Shown: positions 31,295 through 42,287 of the stretch, piece after piece
Layout: every line of letters starts with the position of its first letter
Position numbering within the stretch: the stretch's first letter is position 1
Origin: Oscheius onirici
Lineage: Eukaryota > Nematoda > Chromadorea > Rhabditida > Rhabditidae
Assembly: GCA_932521025.1 (NCBI GenBank)
Contig: OW051469.1
Span: 10,242,398-10,306,397 of the forward strand
Reading direction: 5' to 3'
Length of the DNA stretch: 64,000 nucleotides
Notes under the pieces: generated by a model
Database searches by the model: none
The model's input: the letters and a program-made list of their open reading frames with translations, nothing else
What the model was told of the DNA's origin: nothing
Program-made: the position numbers and the translations under genes

Positions 31295-33702
31295 CTGGAG
31301 GGACTGAAACCATCAACAGAGTCTTAGATATAGAAAAAGAAAAAAGAGATGCTGAAATTATCGATTTATGTGTCGAAAAATGGAGAGAAACAGGGATTTG
31401 AACAAGATGGATCGCTCACAGCTGGAGACAGTCGCCGATCAGGATATACTAGAACTTGATGGCAGCTGGATAATTGACACCATAGTAGTATTTTAAAGAC
31501 GATTATTTTAAATATTAGGCCATCAAACTGACCTAAAATAGGTAATCTCGTAAAAGGTTTAAAAAAGGCTAAAACATAGGCAGTCGAACATGTTCAAATG
31601 TTCAAACGAACGAAGGACAACCGAAAGCAGCTGAGAACTTGTGAGAAATGACAGAAAGAATTTATTTACCCGCAGATGGGAAAATATTGCGATTGGAAAC
31701 TGATAGGATCCAGTCACACCCTCGACTCTTTCCCATGGTCAAAAGAAAATGTCGGTCAGCAGACTGGCATAAAGAGATGGCGAGTGAGGAAGAGACTGAC
31801 AGAGAGGTAACAGTAGCTAATTCTGAACCGGGAAAAGGAGTGGCTGTCCCATCAATCGATCCGTAATTACGGACAGGGTAGGACGAGGTCAGGCAGCCCC
31901 CGGGTGGCAATTAGCATCTCTATGGAACGGTAAGGGAAAACAGTAAAGGGTTTATTTGTCTCCCTGGCCCTCTGTCTCTCTGTCTCTGTAAAAATATTGT
32001 CAAAGGTAAATGCACTGTGTGTGTGGTCAACCATTCAAAAATGGGTCATTATGCAACAAACCATGGCAAAACCGAACAAAAAAGATCGAAAAGTCTAATC
32101 CAGAATGAAGTCATAGTGCCGGGAGGGTCAGAGTAACGTGATCTGGCTGTCTTTATGGTCTACTGACGGCTGACTACGCCAAGGCCATGTTCTCTGCCCT
32201 CCACTGTCGGTATGATCTTTACGGGTCCTTCTCCCCTTCCTCAGCCTGGTCAGCAGGAGATGCGATAAATGCGATTGTCGACTCTAAGCACCGATGGGAC
32301 GGAAGAAGGTCGAGGGGTGGGTCAAAGACGGCGGTCAGTTGGAAGAGGGAAAAGGGACGGTGGCAAAACAACATTAGGACAGGGTCGAATGGAAACAATT
32401 GGAAGCAAGAGACAGAAGAGACAGGGGGACAGGGTAACGGGGAACATGTAAACCGAGGGAAAAAGAGATCTACAGTCAGAGAAACTAGAACTATGAAAAC
32501 AGAACAGATGGAAAGCATACAGGGTTTTTAAGCCTGCAGCTATGAAATACCGAAATCACAGTGAAGTCTTGCACAGCCTTCTCAAGAAGCCATCTTGTTC
32601 CGTCTCCTTGTCGATAGAGAATCCGCTATCCTAAACCTAAGACAGTCAGAGAATGAACATCAACAAGGTTGGCAGCGCCCTTCCAGGGCTAAAGTTACCT
32701 ACTATTCCCCTTTTTTTCTTTTGCCTGAACCACTTGAAAACCGTTTCTGTATAGGAACTACCAAAAACAGAAGCAAAGTCTTCGCACTTGTCTCCCAATA
32801 GTGACTTGGCTAAACTTGTTACACTAACTCCTTTCCCCTTAATTGTGCGCACAAATTGCTCCATTTTGATTGCCAATTAAAGCTTCCGACAGACAGACAG
32901 AGACCTGGGAGCATTTTAAAATAGATACCGTGGACAAATTTTAAAGCTCTCCTTCGTGGTGCCTTCTTTCTTCTCTGTTTCGCTTCCGACTCCAGATCTC
33001 CGGCCTTGAAGAAGTTTAGCCCAGTCTTCCGTCTTCTCAAAGGACAAGCAGCATTCAAGATCCGAAGAAATCGGCAGAGCTTCCTGGACAGCTGGCATGA
33101 TCCTCGCGTGGGGTAGTATCCAATCCGAGTTGAAGAAGAGGAAGAATCGTCTCTTTCAAATGAAGCTGAACCTGAAAACTCAGGGACAGCAACATTGTGA
33201 CAAAGTACATCTACTGGTATTTCTTTATTTTGAAAGAATTTGGAAAAGAGCACTATCAGTTTTTCTTATTGGCCCGAGGGTGTCCAAGAACTGTACCAAA
33301 CACCGCTATGGATTCATGGAGTGCCCTCGGAACAGAGAAAACTGAGCATGACACCATCTTGACGACGGTCGCTGGCAAGTGGCGGATTCACAAGCCGGCT
33401 GTCATTTCTGCAGTCTCTTTTCCATAACAGAACGCGACAAAAAAGCGTGACAGTCTACTGCAAAAATGTGGAAAATACTGACCTGAATGACTGGAATGGA
33501 GAAGACGAGAGGTAACTGGCGACGTTCTTGCTTGACTGAAGTCTTTCGAAAGCTAATAATTGTTGTCAAAAAACTATCCAAGAGTTTTTAAGAAAACTTT
33601 CTGAAAACAGCTTTTTGCAAAAAAAACTTGTTTGACAAGATTTGACAAGTCAGAATTCTTGAAGCTTTTTCGCTTCAGTGTTCCCTCTTGACTACTTCGC
33701 AG
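31295..33702. other. Gene-poor region, low complexity and a family relic
   Basis: Most frames here are purine-rich or CTCTGTCTCTC-type low complexity (31960-31990, 32330-32470). A relic of the 45-46-kb gene family lies at 32655-32900. A minus-strand frame of 60 codons at 32916-33098 (starting MPAVQEALPISSDLECC) has gene-like composition, but I found neither a convincing upstream exon nor a family. Confidence 0.4.
32655..32900 (-). pseudogene. Relic of the 45-46-kb gene family
   Basis: GCAGCGCCCTTCCAGGGCTA (about 32672) resembles GCAACGCCTTTCCATGGCTA near 45850. After roughly 130 nt of unrelated sequence, AATTGTGCGCACAAATTGC (about 32841) resembles AATTGTACGCACAAAGC near 45898, in the same order and orientation, followed in both places by AAAGCTTC and GACA. 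Only non-coding or broken parts remain. Confidence 0.5.
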
Positions 33703-34121
33703 ATGGTCAGAAAGGCTAAGGTAGGTATTTTTTAATCAGAAATAGTCGTTTTAGGCCCCGTTACTCCCGATCCCACAAGAAGGTCATGTGGACTTTACGA
33801 CACGGATACGTCACATCTCCGTACGATATCTGACCGGACAGAAACCAAAAGCTTCGGATTTGGACGACTGGATTGTTCTTCCTCTCTACCAGAAGGAGCA
33901 AGTTGGTTTAAAAGAGTGACCGATCAACAAGCTTCCAGGATATGCCTCTCGACGACGACGGCAAGACGTCTCTTCTGCTGGCTCCTGTGGATGCTCTTCG
34001 AGAGATAATAGCCGCACACGACAGAAGATTCGAAGGACTGGAAGAGAAGAAGACGGGACTTGTCACGGCTCCAAAGACCATCGTCGCCTCAGTGATGAAA
34101 GCCGCACAAATTTTCGAATAG
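33703..34121 (+). CDS. Small unrecognised acidic/helical protein
   Basis: Three exons (start MVRKAK, 33703-33720; then APLLPIPQEGHVDF to YQKEQ; then DMPLDDDGKTSLLLAPVDAL to AAQIFE) join in phase with 34-38-nt introns and encode about 115 residues. The protein has no signal peptide or membrane segment. It has a beta-like middle (TRIRHISVRYLTG, DDWIVLPLYQ) and a helical end (REIIAAHDRRFEGLEEKKTG). I do not recognise it. The ATG follows a TTCGCAG acceptor-like site, and AATAAA at 34137-34142 ends the transcript, so a real gene is likely. Confidence 0.65.
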
Positions 34122-34142
34122 TTATCTCACTTTTACAATAAA

Positions 34143-35500
34143 AACTTATTTTTTGTCCTTGTCCTCAGATAAGACCCAGCTGGTCTCTGTCTTCGAAATA
34201 GTAAAGCTACTGTTTCTGTCTGCTGATAAAGACTAGTTCCCAGTCCAGCTACCAGCTTCTGTCTCTCTCTCCGCCACAAAAGCATGAGTGTGCCTCACGT
34301 GATCTGAAACACCTGCGTGTACGAGTTCATTCAACGGAATGCGGCCTTATTTTGGATCACTAGGAACAGTTTCTCTCCTCTCCTTTAAAAAAAGTACAGA
34401 TCCCGGACATTTCTCCAGGGTCTAGTTTATTTATGTGCTTCTCTCTCTCTCTTTTTATCTTCTTTATCGCTAGTGGTCACATTGATTTCGCGCCCTTCTC
34501 TCGTTCTTGGCCAGCTGCCATTTGTTTCCTCTTTGGGGTCATATGTTTTTTTTGCTTATGACGTTGACCTCCGGAGGGAGTGGGTCCAGGAAATGTGGGA
34601 CTTCCTTGTTCCGATCGCTTCATAAAGATCTTTGGAATATGACTCTCCGTCTCTCAGCCCCAATTCCGTTGAATTTGTTGTTCCACTGACTCACTCTTCA
34701 CCTCCCCTCTGCACGCTATCTTGATATTCCGTGTCAAAAATTCATAGCCTGCCAGAAGTTTTTCTTCCTCCCATCCCCAATCCCCAGAGACCTTCTGCAG
34801 AAGAAGCTTATTCCACAAAGCTTGCCGTTATGGAAAAACGACTGCCAATTTGCCTCTTATTGTGCATTCCGGCGCTCCCCTGGGCTATGAGGAAGTGGTT
34901 GGTCCTCTGACACCCAAAGAGAACATCAATTGTCAGCCTGCTGGAAGGAAAGCCACATTTGGCATGGAAATGACCCTCTCAAGACCACCAGTCATTTCTC
35001 CAGACCTCGTTTTTGTCAGCATTACACTCTATGAATGAACCTGGTAGTCTAGATGATAACCAAAAATTGTCTAGTTTCAAATATTTCTCAACGATTTTCT
35101 GTGACTCGGTTGTTTGTAACGCTGTCCTTTCCCTGTTTCTCGGGCACTGTCTAGAATTTTCGAAAAGCTCGCCTTCCCAAATTTTCCAGGCCAAAACAAT
35201 AACAGCAATGTTTCTGTCTCTCTTTGGAAGCTCTCATGCTTTACGCTCAAGCATTTTCCTTTTCATCGCCCTGACCATTCTTTTCCCCGACAAGGTGTCT
35301 TACACAGAGAATCTGTCAATTTTGTCACCCCGTCGGGTTCCACTAAACTGCCAGTGTGTTCAGGTTTGCTGCTGCAGCAGCAGCCGTGGCAGTAAACTGT
35401 CCAAATCTTCACTTTCATCACAACTTTTTCCTAATCGTGGGAGAGTGCGCAAGCTGACAGTCGAGGTTCGCGGAAACTCTCTCTACCTCTCTGTTTGAGC
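34143..35500. other. Gene-free region
   Basis: This stretch contains CT-rich low-complexity DNA and long but featureless frames, including one of 161 codons at 35013-35498 with unusual Ser/Cys-rich composition. A CACGTG E-box occurs near 34297. I see no supportable gene. Confidence 0.4.
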
Positions 35501-38152
35501 ATGGAGGCCGTCGCCGGCCTGCAAAAAACTGCCCGCGTCGGATTCGAGTCAAGCGCTTTAGGTACATTTTGTTACCTTTCCTACCTTTTGAAATCTGCTC
35601 TTATCTGTCACTCTTTCCTAGTGTTTTTTTTTCGCCAAAAACAAATCTGTTTTGATTCGAAACAATGTCTCATCCATTTCCAAACAAGCAAGACACGCGT
35701 CTCTTCTTTTCGAAAATTATGGTCACACCATTCTTTGGATTCTTTTACTTTATTCTGTTACACTTTTTAACTTCCCGCTCCGACTTCGATACTCCTTTTT
35801 TCGGAGGCTGTCAGCTGTCACCCAAGATGGAGCAAGTTAAATGGGCATAAGAGAGCGGAAAACAATCGAGATTCATGTTACGTGAGATCCGGAATGGATA
35901 GATTTGGGATGATTAGAGTGAGCTGTGGTGAGCGAAGTGAGAGAGTTCTTATCTTTGATCCCTTTCAGTTGGTGGTCTCTTTTTTTCTCCCAATGTGTTT
36001 TGGCATCGGTTCTGCTCAGAGGACAGGCGCTTCCTCGTCTCTTTCCGCCAGCTGTTCACCATTGCGCCTCCTTCTCTCCCCGTCTTTCATGATCCACTAT
36101 GGTTAACAATCTCAAGAACTACAGAACGTTTGATCTCACAGCGCATCTCTTGCACACAGTTCCCACGACAGCCACTAAGCAAATGCTCTCTCCCCCCTTG
36201 AACTTGTTCAGTTCCGTCTAGTGGCTCCGACTGTCAAAAATAACACCCAGTTTAACCAGGAACTCGACTCCCAGTAAGCCCTCTCCGACCTTTGTTCCCC
36301 CTTTTCTTTGGGATTACTGCTTCTCTCTCTCCCGACTCATCAATTGTTTGAACCGCTTGACTTTGCTTTAACTCTCTCAGAACATTTTGTTTCTCTTGTT
36401 CTGTTTGTGACACTGTTCTCTGGCATCTTCTGTTATCAGCTCATAAAATTTCCTGCAGGACCCTCTTTCCTGGAAAAAAAGCAAACACGGACAATGTACA
36501 GAAAGTATTCCAGATGAACAAATACTTGGAGGAGATTTTAGTCTCTCTGCCTCTCTAACTCTATCCTACCTTCAAATTCAAAAGTGTTCTCTGTGGAAAG
36601 ATTCAAAAGTGTTCTTTTCCTGTTTACCTCAGTACCGAACTTTGTCCTCTCCGTCCAAAACTCATTCATTTTGGGCACAGAAATATGAGTCTGCTGACGA
36701 CACGGGCGCAATTTGATACCTGTCGCCAGCTCTCAGCCACACAAAGCTTTGTTGATTTTTAGAGACAAACCGTGGGAGGGGCGAGCAAGTTCTGGCAAAT
36801 TTGCCCAGAGGTCATGGCTCTTCTTTGCTCTTCTCTTTTTTAAAGGACTGGAAGTAATTTTTAGAAATGGGAACGGAAGTGGTGCTACGCGAACTGTCTT
36901 CCAACTGCTTCAATCCCTCTCCGTCTTCCTTCGACCGTCCTTTTAAAATCATCGTCAGGGACAGAATCTTCACTATCGACTCTGAATCTCTCCGGAAAAT
37001 GTCCCCTGTACGTTTCTCTCACTAAAAATAACAAATTTTCTTCAGATATTTTCCGCCATGCTCTACGGCAAAGACTTTGAGAATGGCCGGGAGCTGTCAC
37101 GCGAAATCGTCGATGAAAAGATCAGCGATGTGGAAATCTTTCTTCGAGCAATCTATGACAGTAGCGTGATTAATGGTACGACCGATTAACCAGGCGTAAA
37201 TTTATGAAAATGAAAACGAAGACTTGTGATCATAAATCACTGATTCCCATGGGGCGAGAATAGTAATGGTTCGGCTCAAGTGGTAGGATAAACAACTTGT
37301 CGCTCTCTAGGATCAGAGCTTGCCGCCCGGATGTGATTGAGCACAGCTCTTGGGCAGCCACTTGTCACCTGGAAAGCTGGGCTGGTTTTGGGATTACTTT
37401 GACAGGAAATGCGTGCTCTAGAGAATCAGAGAAGAGACAGAGGGAAAGAGGGAAAGAGGAACAGAGGGACCGAGGGACCGAGGGACAGAGAAACAGAGGG
37501 ACAGTGTCCTAGTTAGACCACTGTACTTTTTCAGTCTCCAACTTTGCCGTTGTCCTGCGCCTCTCCAACAAGTACCAAGTGGACGCCGTAATTAATGCCT
37601 GTGAAAACTTTGTCCGTCGTCAGGACCTCGAGTAAGTAACCTTATATTCTAGTCACTAAAAAAATTCCAGTGTACTCAAACCGGACGAGATCCTGACCAT
37701 CCTGATCGCCGCCTACGAATGGCACTGTTCTCGCGAGGTCATGGTGAAGCTCATCCGTCGACTTGCCGCCGAATCCAATGCCGTCTTCACGAGACTCAAG
37801 ATCAGCCGATACTTGCCGGCAGTCATCTACGGAGCCGTCATCAGCACCTCGATGAATTTGGCCCATCTAAAAGAATTTGAGTGTATGAATGGGCACACTC
37901 TGAAGTTGGAGAGGTGAGGAGACAGGGAATTTCCAGAGAGTACAGTCCAATTTCAGGTCAAAGATCCGCTGGCGTACGTCCGTCTGTGACAAATGTGCTG
38001 CCATCGACACCAGTTGTGCTTCTTGCGATGAGTGCAAGAAGACTTACTGCAAGAGACATGTGACAGAGATTGTCTGTCCAAGCGACCATGGAGTCAAGAC
38101 GATGGTCAAGCTTCGACAGAATGTAGTTGATCTGGAATGGACAGACAAGTGA
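35501..38152 (+). CDS. BTB-domain protein with cysteine-rich C-terminus
   Basis: The core exons (36865-38152) encode a BTB/POZ fold: FKIIVRDRIFTIDSESLRKM, IFSAMLYGKDFENGRE, ISDVEIFLRAIYDSSV and VVLRLSNKYQVDAVINACEN. A BACK-like helical region follows (DEILTILIAAYEWHCSREVM). The C-terminal part is a likely zinc-binding module, C-x2-C-x7-C-x2-C-x2-C-x4-C with a following His and Cys (VCDKCAAIDTSCASCDECKK). BTB proteins commonly bridge substrates to CUL3 ubiquitin ligases. An upstream exon at 35501-35561 (MEAVAGLQKTARVGFESSAL) joins exactly in phase to the acceptor at 36864 across a 1.3-kb intron; without it, ATG 36867 would be the start. The core is secure, the first exon tentative. Confidence 0.8.
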
Positions 38153-38894
38153 CTGGTCGCTGTCTTCCCTTAAAAACGCTACGAGTACAGCTTGTACATT
38201 GCCGCTTTAATGAATCGTTCGATTAGAAAAAGAGAGTTTTTATTATGATCTCGTCCTGGCTGCCTGTTTTCTTCTGGAATCGCCGAAACGATGGGACTGA
38301 CCGCGGTGGTGAACAGTCTGAAACAGGAGAGTATCTCTGTCCCCTGATCCCAAAATGATCGTGTTCCGTACCTCTTTCTTGAAGAAACTCAGTAAACCCT
38401 TGCAAAATCAAGCATTTTTGCGTTTTCACCTTGATTAGGCTGTGTCTGTCTGTAGGCTGTCTGTCGGTGTCGACTAGCGTAACATGTCAAGTATTGTCAT
38501 ATTAATCTTTTATCGAACGAGATAGTTTTTTGAGGAGAACGCGTCTGGGTGAATCTAAACTATCTAAAGCGCGATGGTGTCAAAATTTGGACGGCCGTTG
38601 TTACGTACTTGAGCACCGAAGGCGCAAGAGCGGCGAAAGCCGTCGTAGACGGCTGGTTTCAGTACAAAACTCATTATTTTGGCGTTTTTGGCCATTTTCA
38701 ATATCGCCCTTCGACCGGTTTTAGAGCAACAAAAACGAAAATGGACATCATAGTCGTGTTCAGGCCCCTCAAAAACCACAGGAACTGAAAAGCAAAAAAA
38801 GTTTTTTGTTTGCGGGATTCCGCTGAAAAAAAATTAAATTGGGGCCTCAAAGATTCGATAGCACCCTGATCTCTCTCTCCGTTCCACTCTCACT
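38153..38894. other. Intergenic, with an unassigned GC-richer block
   Basis: From about 38520 to 38790 the base composition changes to a GC-richer pattern (GCGCGATGGTGTC, CCGAAGGCGCAAGAGCGGCG) unlike its flanks. It could be an old repeat or transposon fragment, but no terminal repeats or protein domain are visible. Confidence 0.3.
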
Positions 38895-38948
38895 TTACCA
38901 CTGATCTCTTCCTAAATTCATGACTTTCTCCCGGTCAGAGACCACCTG

Positions 38949-40006
38949 TCAGCAGAGTGTAAAACGTACTGTGTTGACCCCCTGAAAGGGCAACAATGCC
39001 ATTATTGTCTCTTTAACTAAATGATGGGATTCTCAGCTAACAAAACTGGTTTCTTTTCGCCCAATAGTATCAACCAGTTCGGCAACTTACGGTCTGCTCT
39101 CTCCTCATTGCCCGTATCATTTCAATTGGCGGAGAGAAGCCTGAAAGTTAGCTGATCAATTTCTTGACTGTAACATCACTGTAACGGGTCAAAGAACGTA
39201 CCGGGAGGTCCGATGGGATGGTTTCGACTAACCATTCCGGGTAGTCTTGCCAACGGCTCGGGACGAAAGCCATTGTTGAAGAAGGCGTTCTGCAAAGGTT
39301 GGAGAAAGTTTCTGTCTTATCTTATGGCGCGATGTGGGTAAACAGTAAAACGAAGGTCAGGCAGATTTTTTTTGCTTGGAATGAAAGTTTCAATTGAAAG
39401 GTACACTAGAAATGTCTCAAACAGGTGGTTCTGTGAGAGTTTTTTGAACCGGACGGTCTGGCTCATACCAACAGGACTGAATCTGACTATTATTTCACTG
39501 GAGAGAACAAACTGGGGAAAACAGAGCTATAGATTCCAAGAATCATTGACCAGCAATGGTCAAGTAAAGAACTCTTACGGTTTATTATCCTCTACTTCCT
39601 GCTCCCCGGGTACAATGCTCGAAGATGCAGTAAATAATGAGCCGAAGGTTTTCAGTATACTTGGGCGTCGAGTCGAAAAGTCGAGTCAAGAGCCGATTCG
39701 AGTCGAGTTCTAGACCGACCCAAGTCGAGCCGAGAAAAAAAAACTTGGCACCCATTTTGATTTTTTTTTCATTTTGAGCCTATTGAGCCTACGCTCAAAT
39801 TGGGTGCCAAGTTTTCATGGTTCCTCCAGCTGTAACTGGCCCGGTGACCATGCCTAGTAATTCTAGTTGTCTATCTTGCCGTCTCTGTAGTCAACGTTCG
39901 GTGTGACATCTCTTACTCTAACAGTCCTCACCTCCTCCTCCCGGAAGCGTCCCAGAGCCTCAGCTAGTCCACAAAGGAGTGAGAGCAAGAAGAATTGAAG
40001 TTGCAT
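38949..40006 (-). CDS. Small secreted protein or peptide precursor
   Basis: Exon 1 begins with a signal peptide (MQLQFFLLSLLCGLAEALG) followed by RFREEE. Exon 2 near 39290-39200 reads NAFFNNGFRPEPLARLPGMV and continues to HPIGPP; exon 3 near 39150 reads GFSPPIEMIRAMRREQT; a last exon begins GVNT. All joints are in phase with consensus donors and TTTCAG acceptors. The mature protein would be only about 60 residues, Pro/Arg-rich without cysteines, like some nematode peptide precursors, though there is no clear repeated peptide. Read straight through, the last exon stops at 38949; a 24-nt GT..AG stretch (38946-38969) would instead extend it to a stop at 38895. The first intron is about 630 nt. 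Confidence 0.5.
39740..39815. repeat. Inverted repeat with 21-nt arms
   Basis: AAAACTTGGCACCCATTTTGA (39740-39760) is inverted at 39795-39815 with one mismatch, leaving a 34-nt loop. The adjacent 39660-39735 is rich in GAGTCGAGTC-type palindromic units. It lies in the first intron of the small secreted protein gene. Confidence 0.7.
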
Positions 40007-40276
40007 AGTTGCTAACTGGCGACAATACACACAATAAAAATGCCGTTAGTCCTTGGCACCCACCCTTCGAACTGGTTCGGTTGACCGAACGAAAAACGCC
40101 ACACACTTGTATATAACTGGCAAAGAGGTCATTGTGGTCTTTCGTCTTTTTCAAATGTTCGCAAAGAAAGGTTTTTGAACAAAAGGCACTGGAGAATGAC
40201 CTTTCCTCGTCCCTAATCCGGCGATATCATCTCAGGGGATATCGGCTTTTGCTTATCGATTTATCGTCATTCTGGC

Positions 40277-41217
40277 ATGTTCAAGTCGTGTATCCTACTC
40301 GTTTTGGCGAGTCTAGTCATCGGTTTGTACATATTTCTTGCCTAACAATAAGCAGATTTTTTGCAGCTCAATTCAACATTCCTCTTCCATTCGGCGGGTT
40401 TGGCATCAAAAAAGATGAAAAAGGGAATGTAAACACGTATTTTTAGACAATCCAAAGCAATATTTCAGCTTGAATTCACTGGAAATCAAGATCTCAACTT
40501 TCTAGGCTGGGGCGGGAGAAAAAACTTCAAGGTGACGACAGGAAATGGCACTTTCAACATCGGACGTGAGTTTTTGAATTCGATAACACTCAAAAATACG
40601 AATTTAGACGAAAACACAGCTTATGTAAACGGCTCCGAGTACGGCGGAGCCAATTCGCTTGCCATCGACAAAGATAAGGGCTTCGATGTCGGAGCAAATT
40701 TGACTCTGAATGACAAAAAGGCTGTGGTGAGTCGAAAGGGCAATACAGTCGACTCCCGATATAACGTACCCCCAGGCGCAAACTTGGTGCTACCTATTTT
40801 TTCGCCATTTTCTGGAATTTTTTGTTCAAAATTTGGAATCTAGTAAAGAAAAATATGAGGAACAATCTGACACAATAATTAAAAAAAATTCTGATAATTC
40901 TCGAAGAAAAACGCAAAAAATACGTTTGCTGGCAAACTTGGTGCGAAGATTTTCTTCGAGAATTTTTTTTTAGTTCTTGTGTCAGATTGTTCCTGATATT
41001 TTTCTTTACTAGATTCCAAATTTTGAACAAAAAATTCCAGAAAATGGCGAAAAAATAGGTAGCACCAAGTTTGCGCCTCGGGGTACGTTATATCGGGAGT
41101 CGACTGTAGCAGACTTGATAAATCTTTCAGGGAGGACTGGGAAAAGAGCAGAACTTCTTGGAGGGACTCTTCGGCGCCTTCTCCAACTTTGGAAAGCCGC
41201 AGAGTGGCAAGAAATAA
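40277..41217 (+). CDS. Secreted glycine/asparagine-rich protein
   Basis: Five exons encode about 135 residues. A signal peptide (MFKSCILLVLASLVIA) is followed by QFNIPLPFGGFGIKKDEKGN. Repeating beta-strand-like segments follow: NLEFTGNQDLNFLGWGGRKN, FKVTTGNGTFNIG, GSEYGGANSLAIDKDKGFDV and GANLTLNDKKA. The last exon is GGLGKEQNFLEGLFGAFSNF with a GKK end. The Gly/Asn-rich strand pattern reminds me of attacin-like or other secreted antimicrobial proteins of invertebrates, but this is only an impression of composition; no family is claimed. The fourth intron contains a complete foldback transposon (40746-41106), which must be spliced out for expression. A TATATAA lies at 40110-40116, shared with or belonging to the divergent gene. 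Confidence 0.7.
40746..41106. mobile_element. Foldback MITE with TA target duplication (Tc1/mariner type)
   Basis: A 361-nt element is flanked by TA on both sides (40744-40745 and 41107-41108). It starts CAGTCGACTCCCGATATAAC and ends in the inverted sequence. The inverted arms run about 165 nt each with few mismatches around a loop of about 35 nt. There is no coding capacity. TA duplication and CAGT-type ends fit a non-autonomous Tc1/mariner derivative. It sits in an intron of the secreted Gly/Asn-rich protein gene. Confidence 0.9.
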
Positions 41218-41334
41218 AGATGTTTTGCATGGAAGAGACTTCATGTGCAAAGACACTTTGTGCTGAATAAATAATGTACAAAACTATAAAATAGGATGCG
41301 GTTGTTGGATGATTTGATCGGCTTGTTGTCAGAG

Positions 41335-42021
41335 TTAGGCGGCAGCGGCTGGCAGATGCTGAAATGACGCTGTTCCTCAGCGGAATGAAAATAACTGACT
41401 ACAAATCTGATAGGCAGCTGTTGGGGGATTTCTTCGGGCAGAGCTAGCACGACAGTGGATACCATCCATGCAATTAGGGCCCAGCCGAAGAGGATGCTCT
41501 TGCTGAAGTTGAACATGAAGTAGTCGTGATCCCAGACAAAGGCTCGTCTCCAAATATTGAAAAATAGGTCTAAACAGCATATTTGAAGACGAAAAATAAC
41601 GAACCGCCAGTTATTGTGAGAGAAATTGTGGACCAGGTAATAATCGAGGCAATTACGGCGAGATATAGAATCCAGTTGAAAAGGTGGTTGCAGAGACCCG
41701 ATTCTGGCTCATTGCGAGAAATTCTCTGAATTTGAGCGATAAAAAGCAGCTGGAGAAGAACAGTAACTAGGAAAAGTGAGGCTAAACCAACCGGTCGAAT
41801 GCAGTCAGTCCGGACAAAAAGTAAGAGCGCTTGGAAGACGATGAGCCCATTTGCGAGGAATGTTTTGGAAATAGCATCGATTATTGACAGCTCTTCGACA
41901 GCTCGGTACATATGGTGGAGCTGGAAATAGACGATTTTATAGAAGCCGAAGAGGATGAACTTACCACGAATATTCCTGTTACTACGTTGACGATAACTAA
42001 AGCGCTGATCCGTACCGTCAT
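41335..42021 (-). CDS. Small four-pass membrane protein
   Basis: Four exons encode about 180 residues. Hydrophobic segments are ISALVIVNVVTGIFV at the start, FLANGLIVFQALLLFV, LASLFLVTVLLQLLFIAQI, LFNWILYLAVIASIITW and a further one near ILFGWALIAWMVSTVVLA, so four or five passes. The last exon adds only HLPAAAA. No signature motif is visible and I do not recognise a family. The gene is divergent from DMAP1 with 266 nt between start codons. Confidence 0.7.
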
Positions 42022-42287
42022 TATGATGTTATTTTTGAAAATTTCTGCTATTAATTTTATCAGAAAGAAAGAAGAGTAAAGAGAGAGAAAACTTGCTGGA
42101 AAAATTCCGAAAATTGCGAAAAAAAAATTCAAAGGAAACTTGCCCGCGAGATTTGAACATTTTCTTTTCTTTCTTTTCTCCGTTTTCTTGCCCATGTTTT
42201 TTCGCTCTATTTTAGCACGAAAATTTGCAAAACTTCTCGCAAAAATATTCTCAATTGTAGGGCTCAAATAAGAAGACACTTTGCAGC
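42022..42287. promoter_or_regulatory. Shared divergent promoter region
   Basis: Only 266 nt separate the starts of the membrane protein gene (-) and DMAP1 (+). The plus-strand mRNA likely begins at the TTTGCAG acceptor at 42281-42285, directly before ATG 42288. No TATA box is evident. Confidence 0.4.

Noticed and set aside
32187-32531. 114-codon frame rich in Arg, Gly, Lys and Thr
   Set aside because: Low-complexity purine-rich DNA; the composition follows the repeat, not a protein.
35013-35498. 161-codon Ser/Cys-rich plus-strand frame
   Set aside because: Longest featureless frame in a gene-free region; no start context, no domain, and it ends right before the likely first BTB exon.
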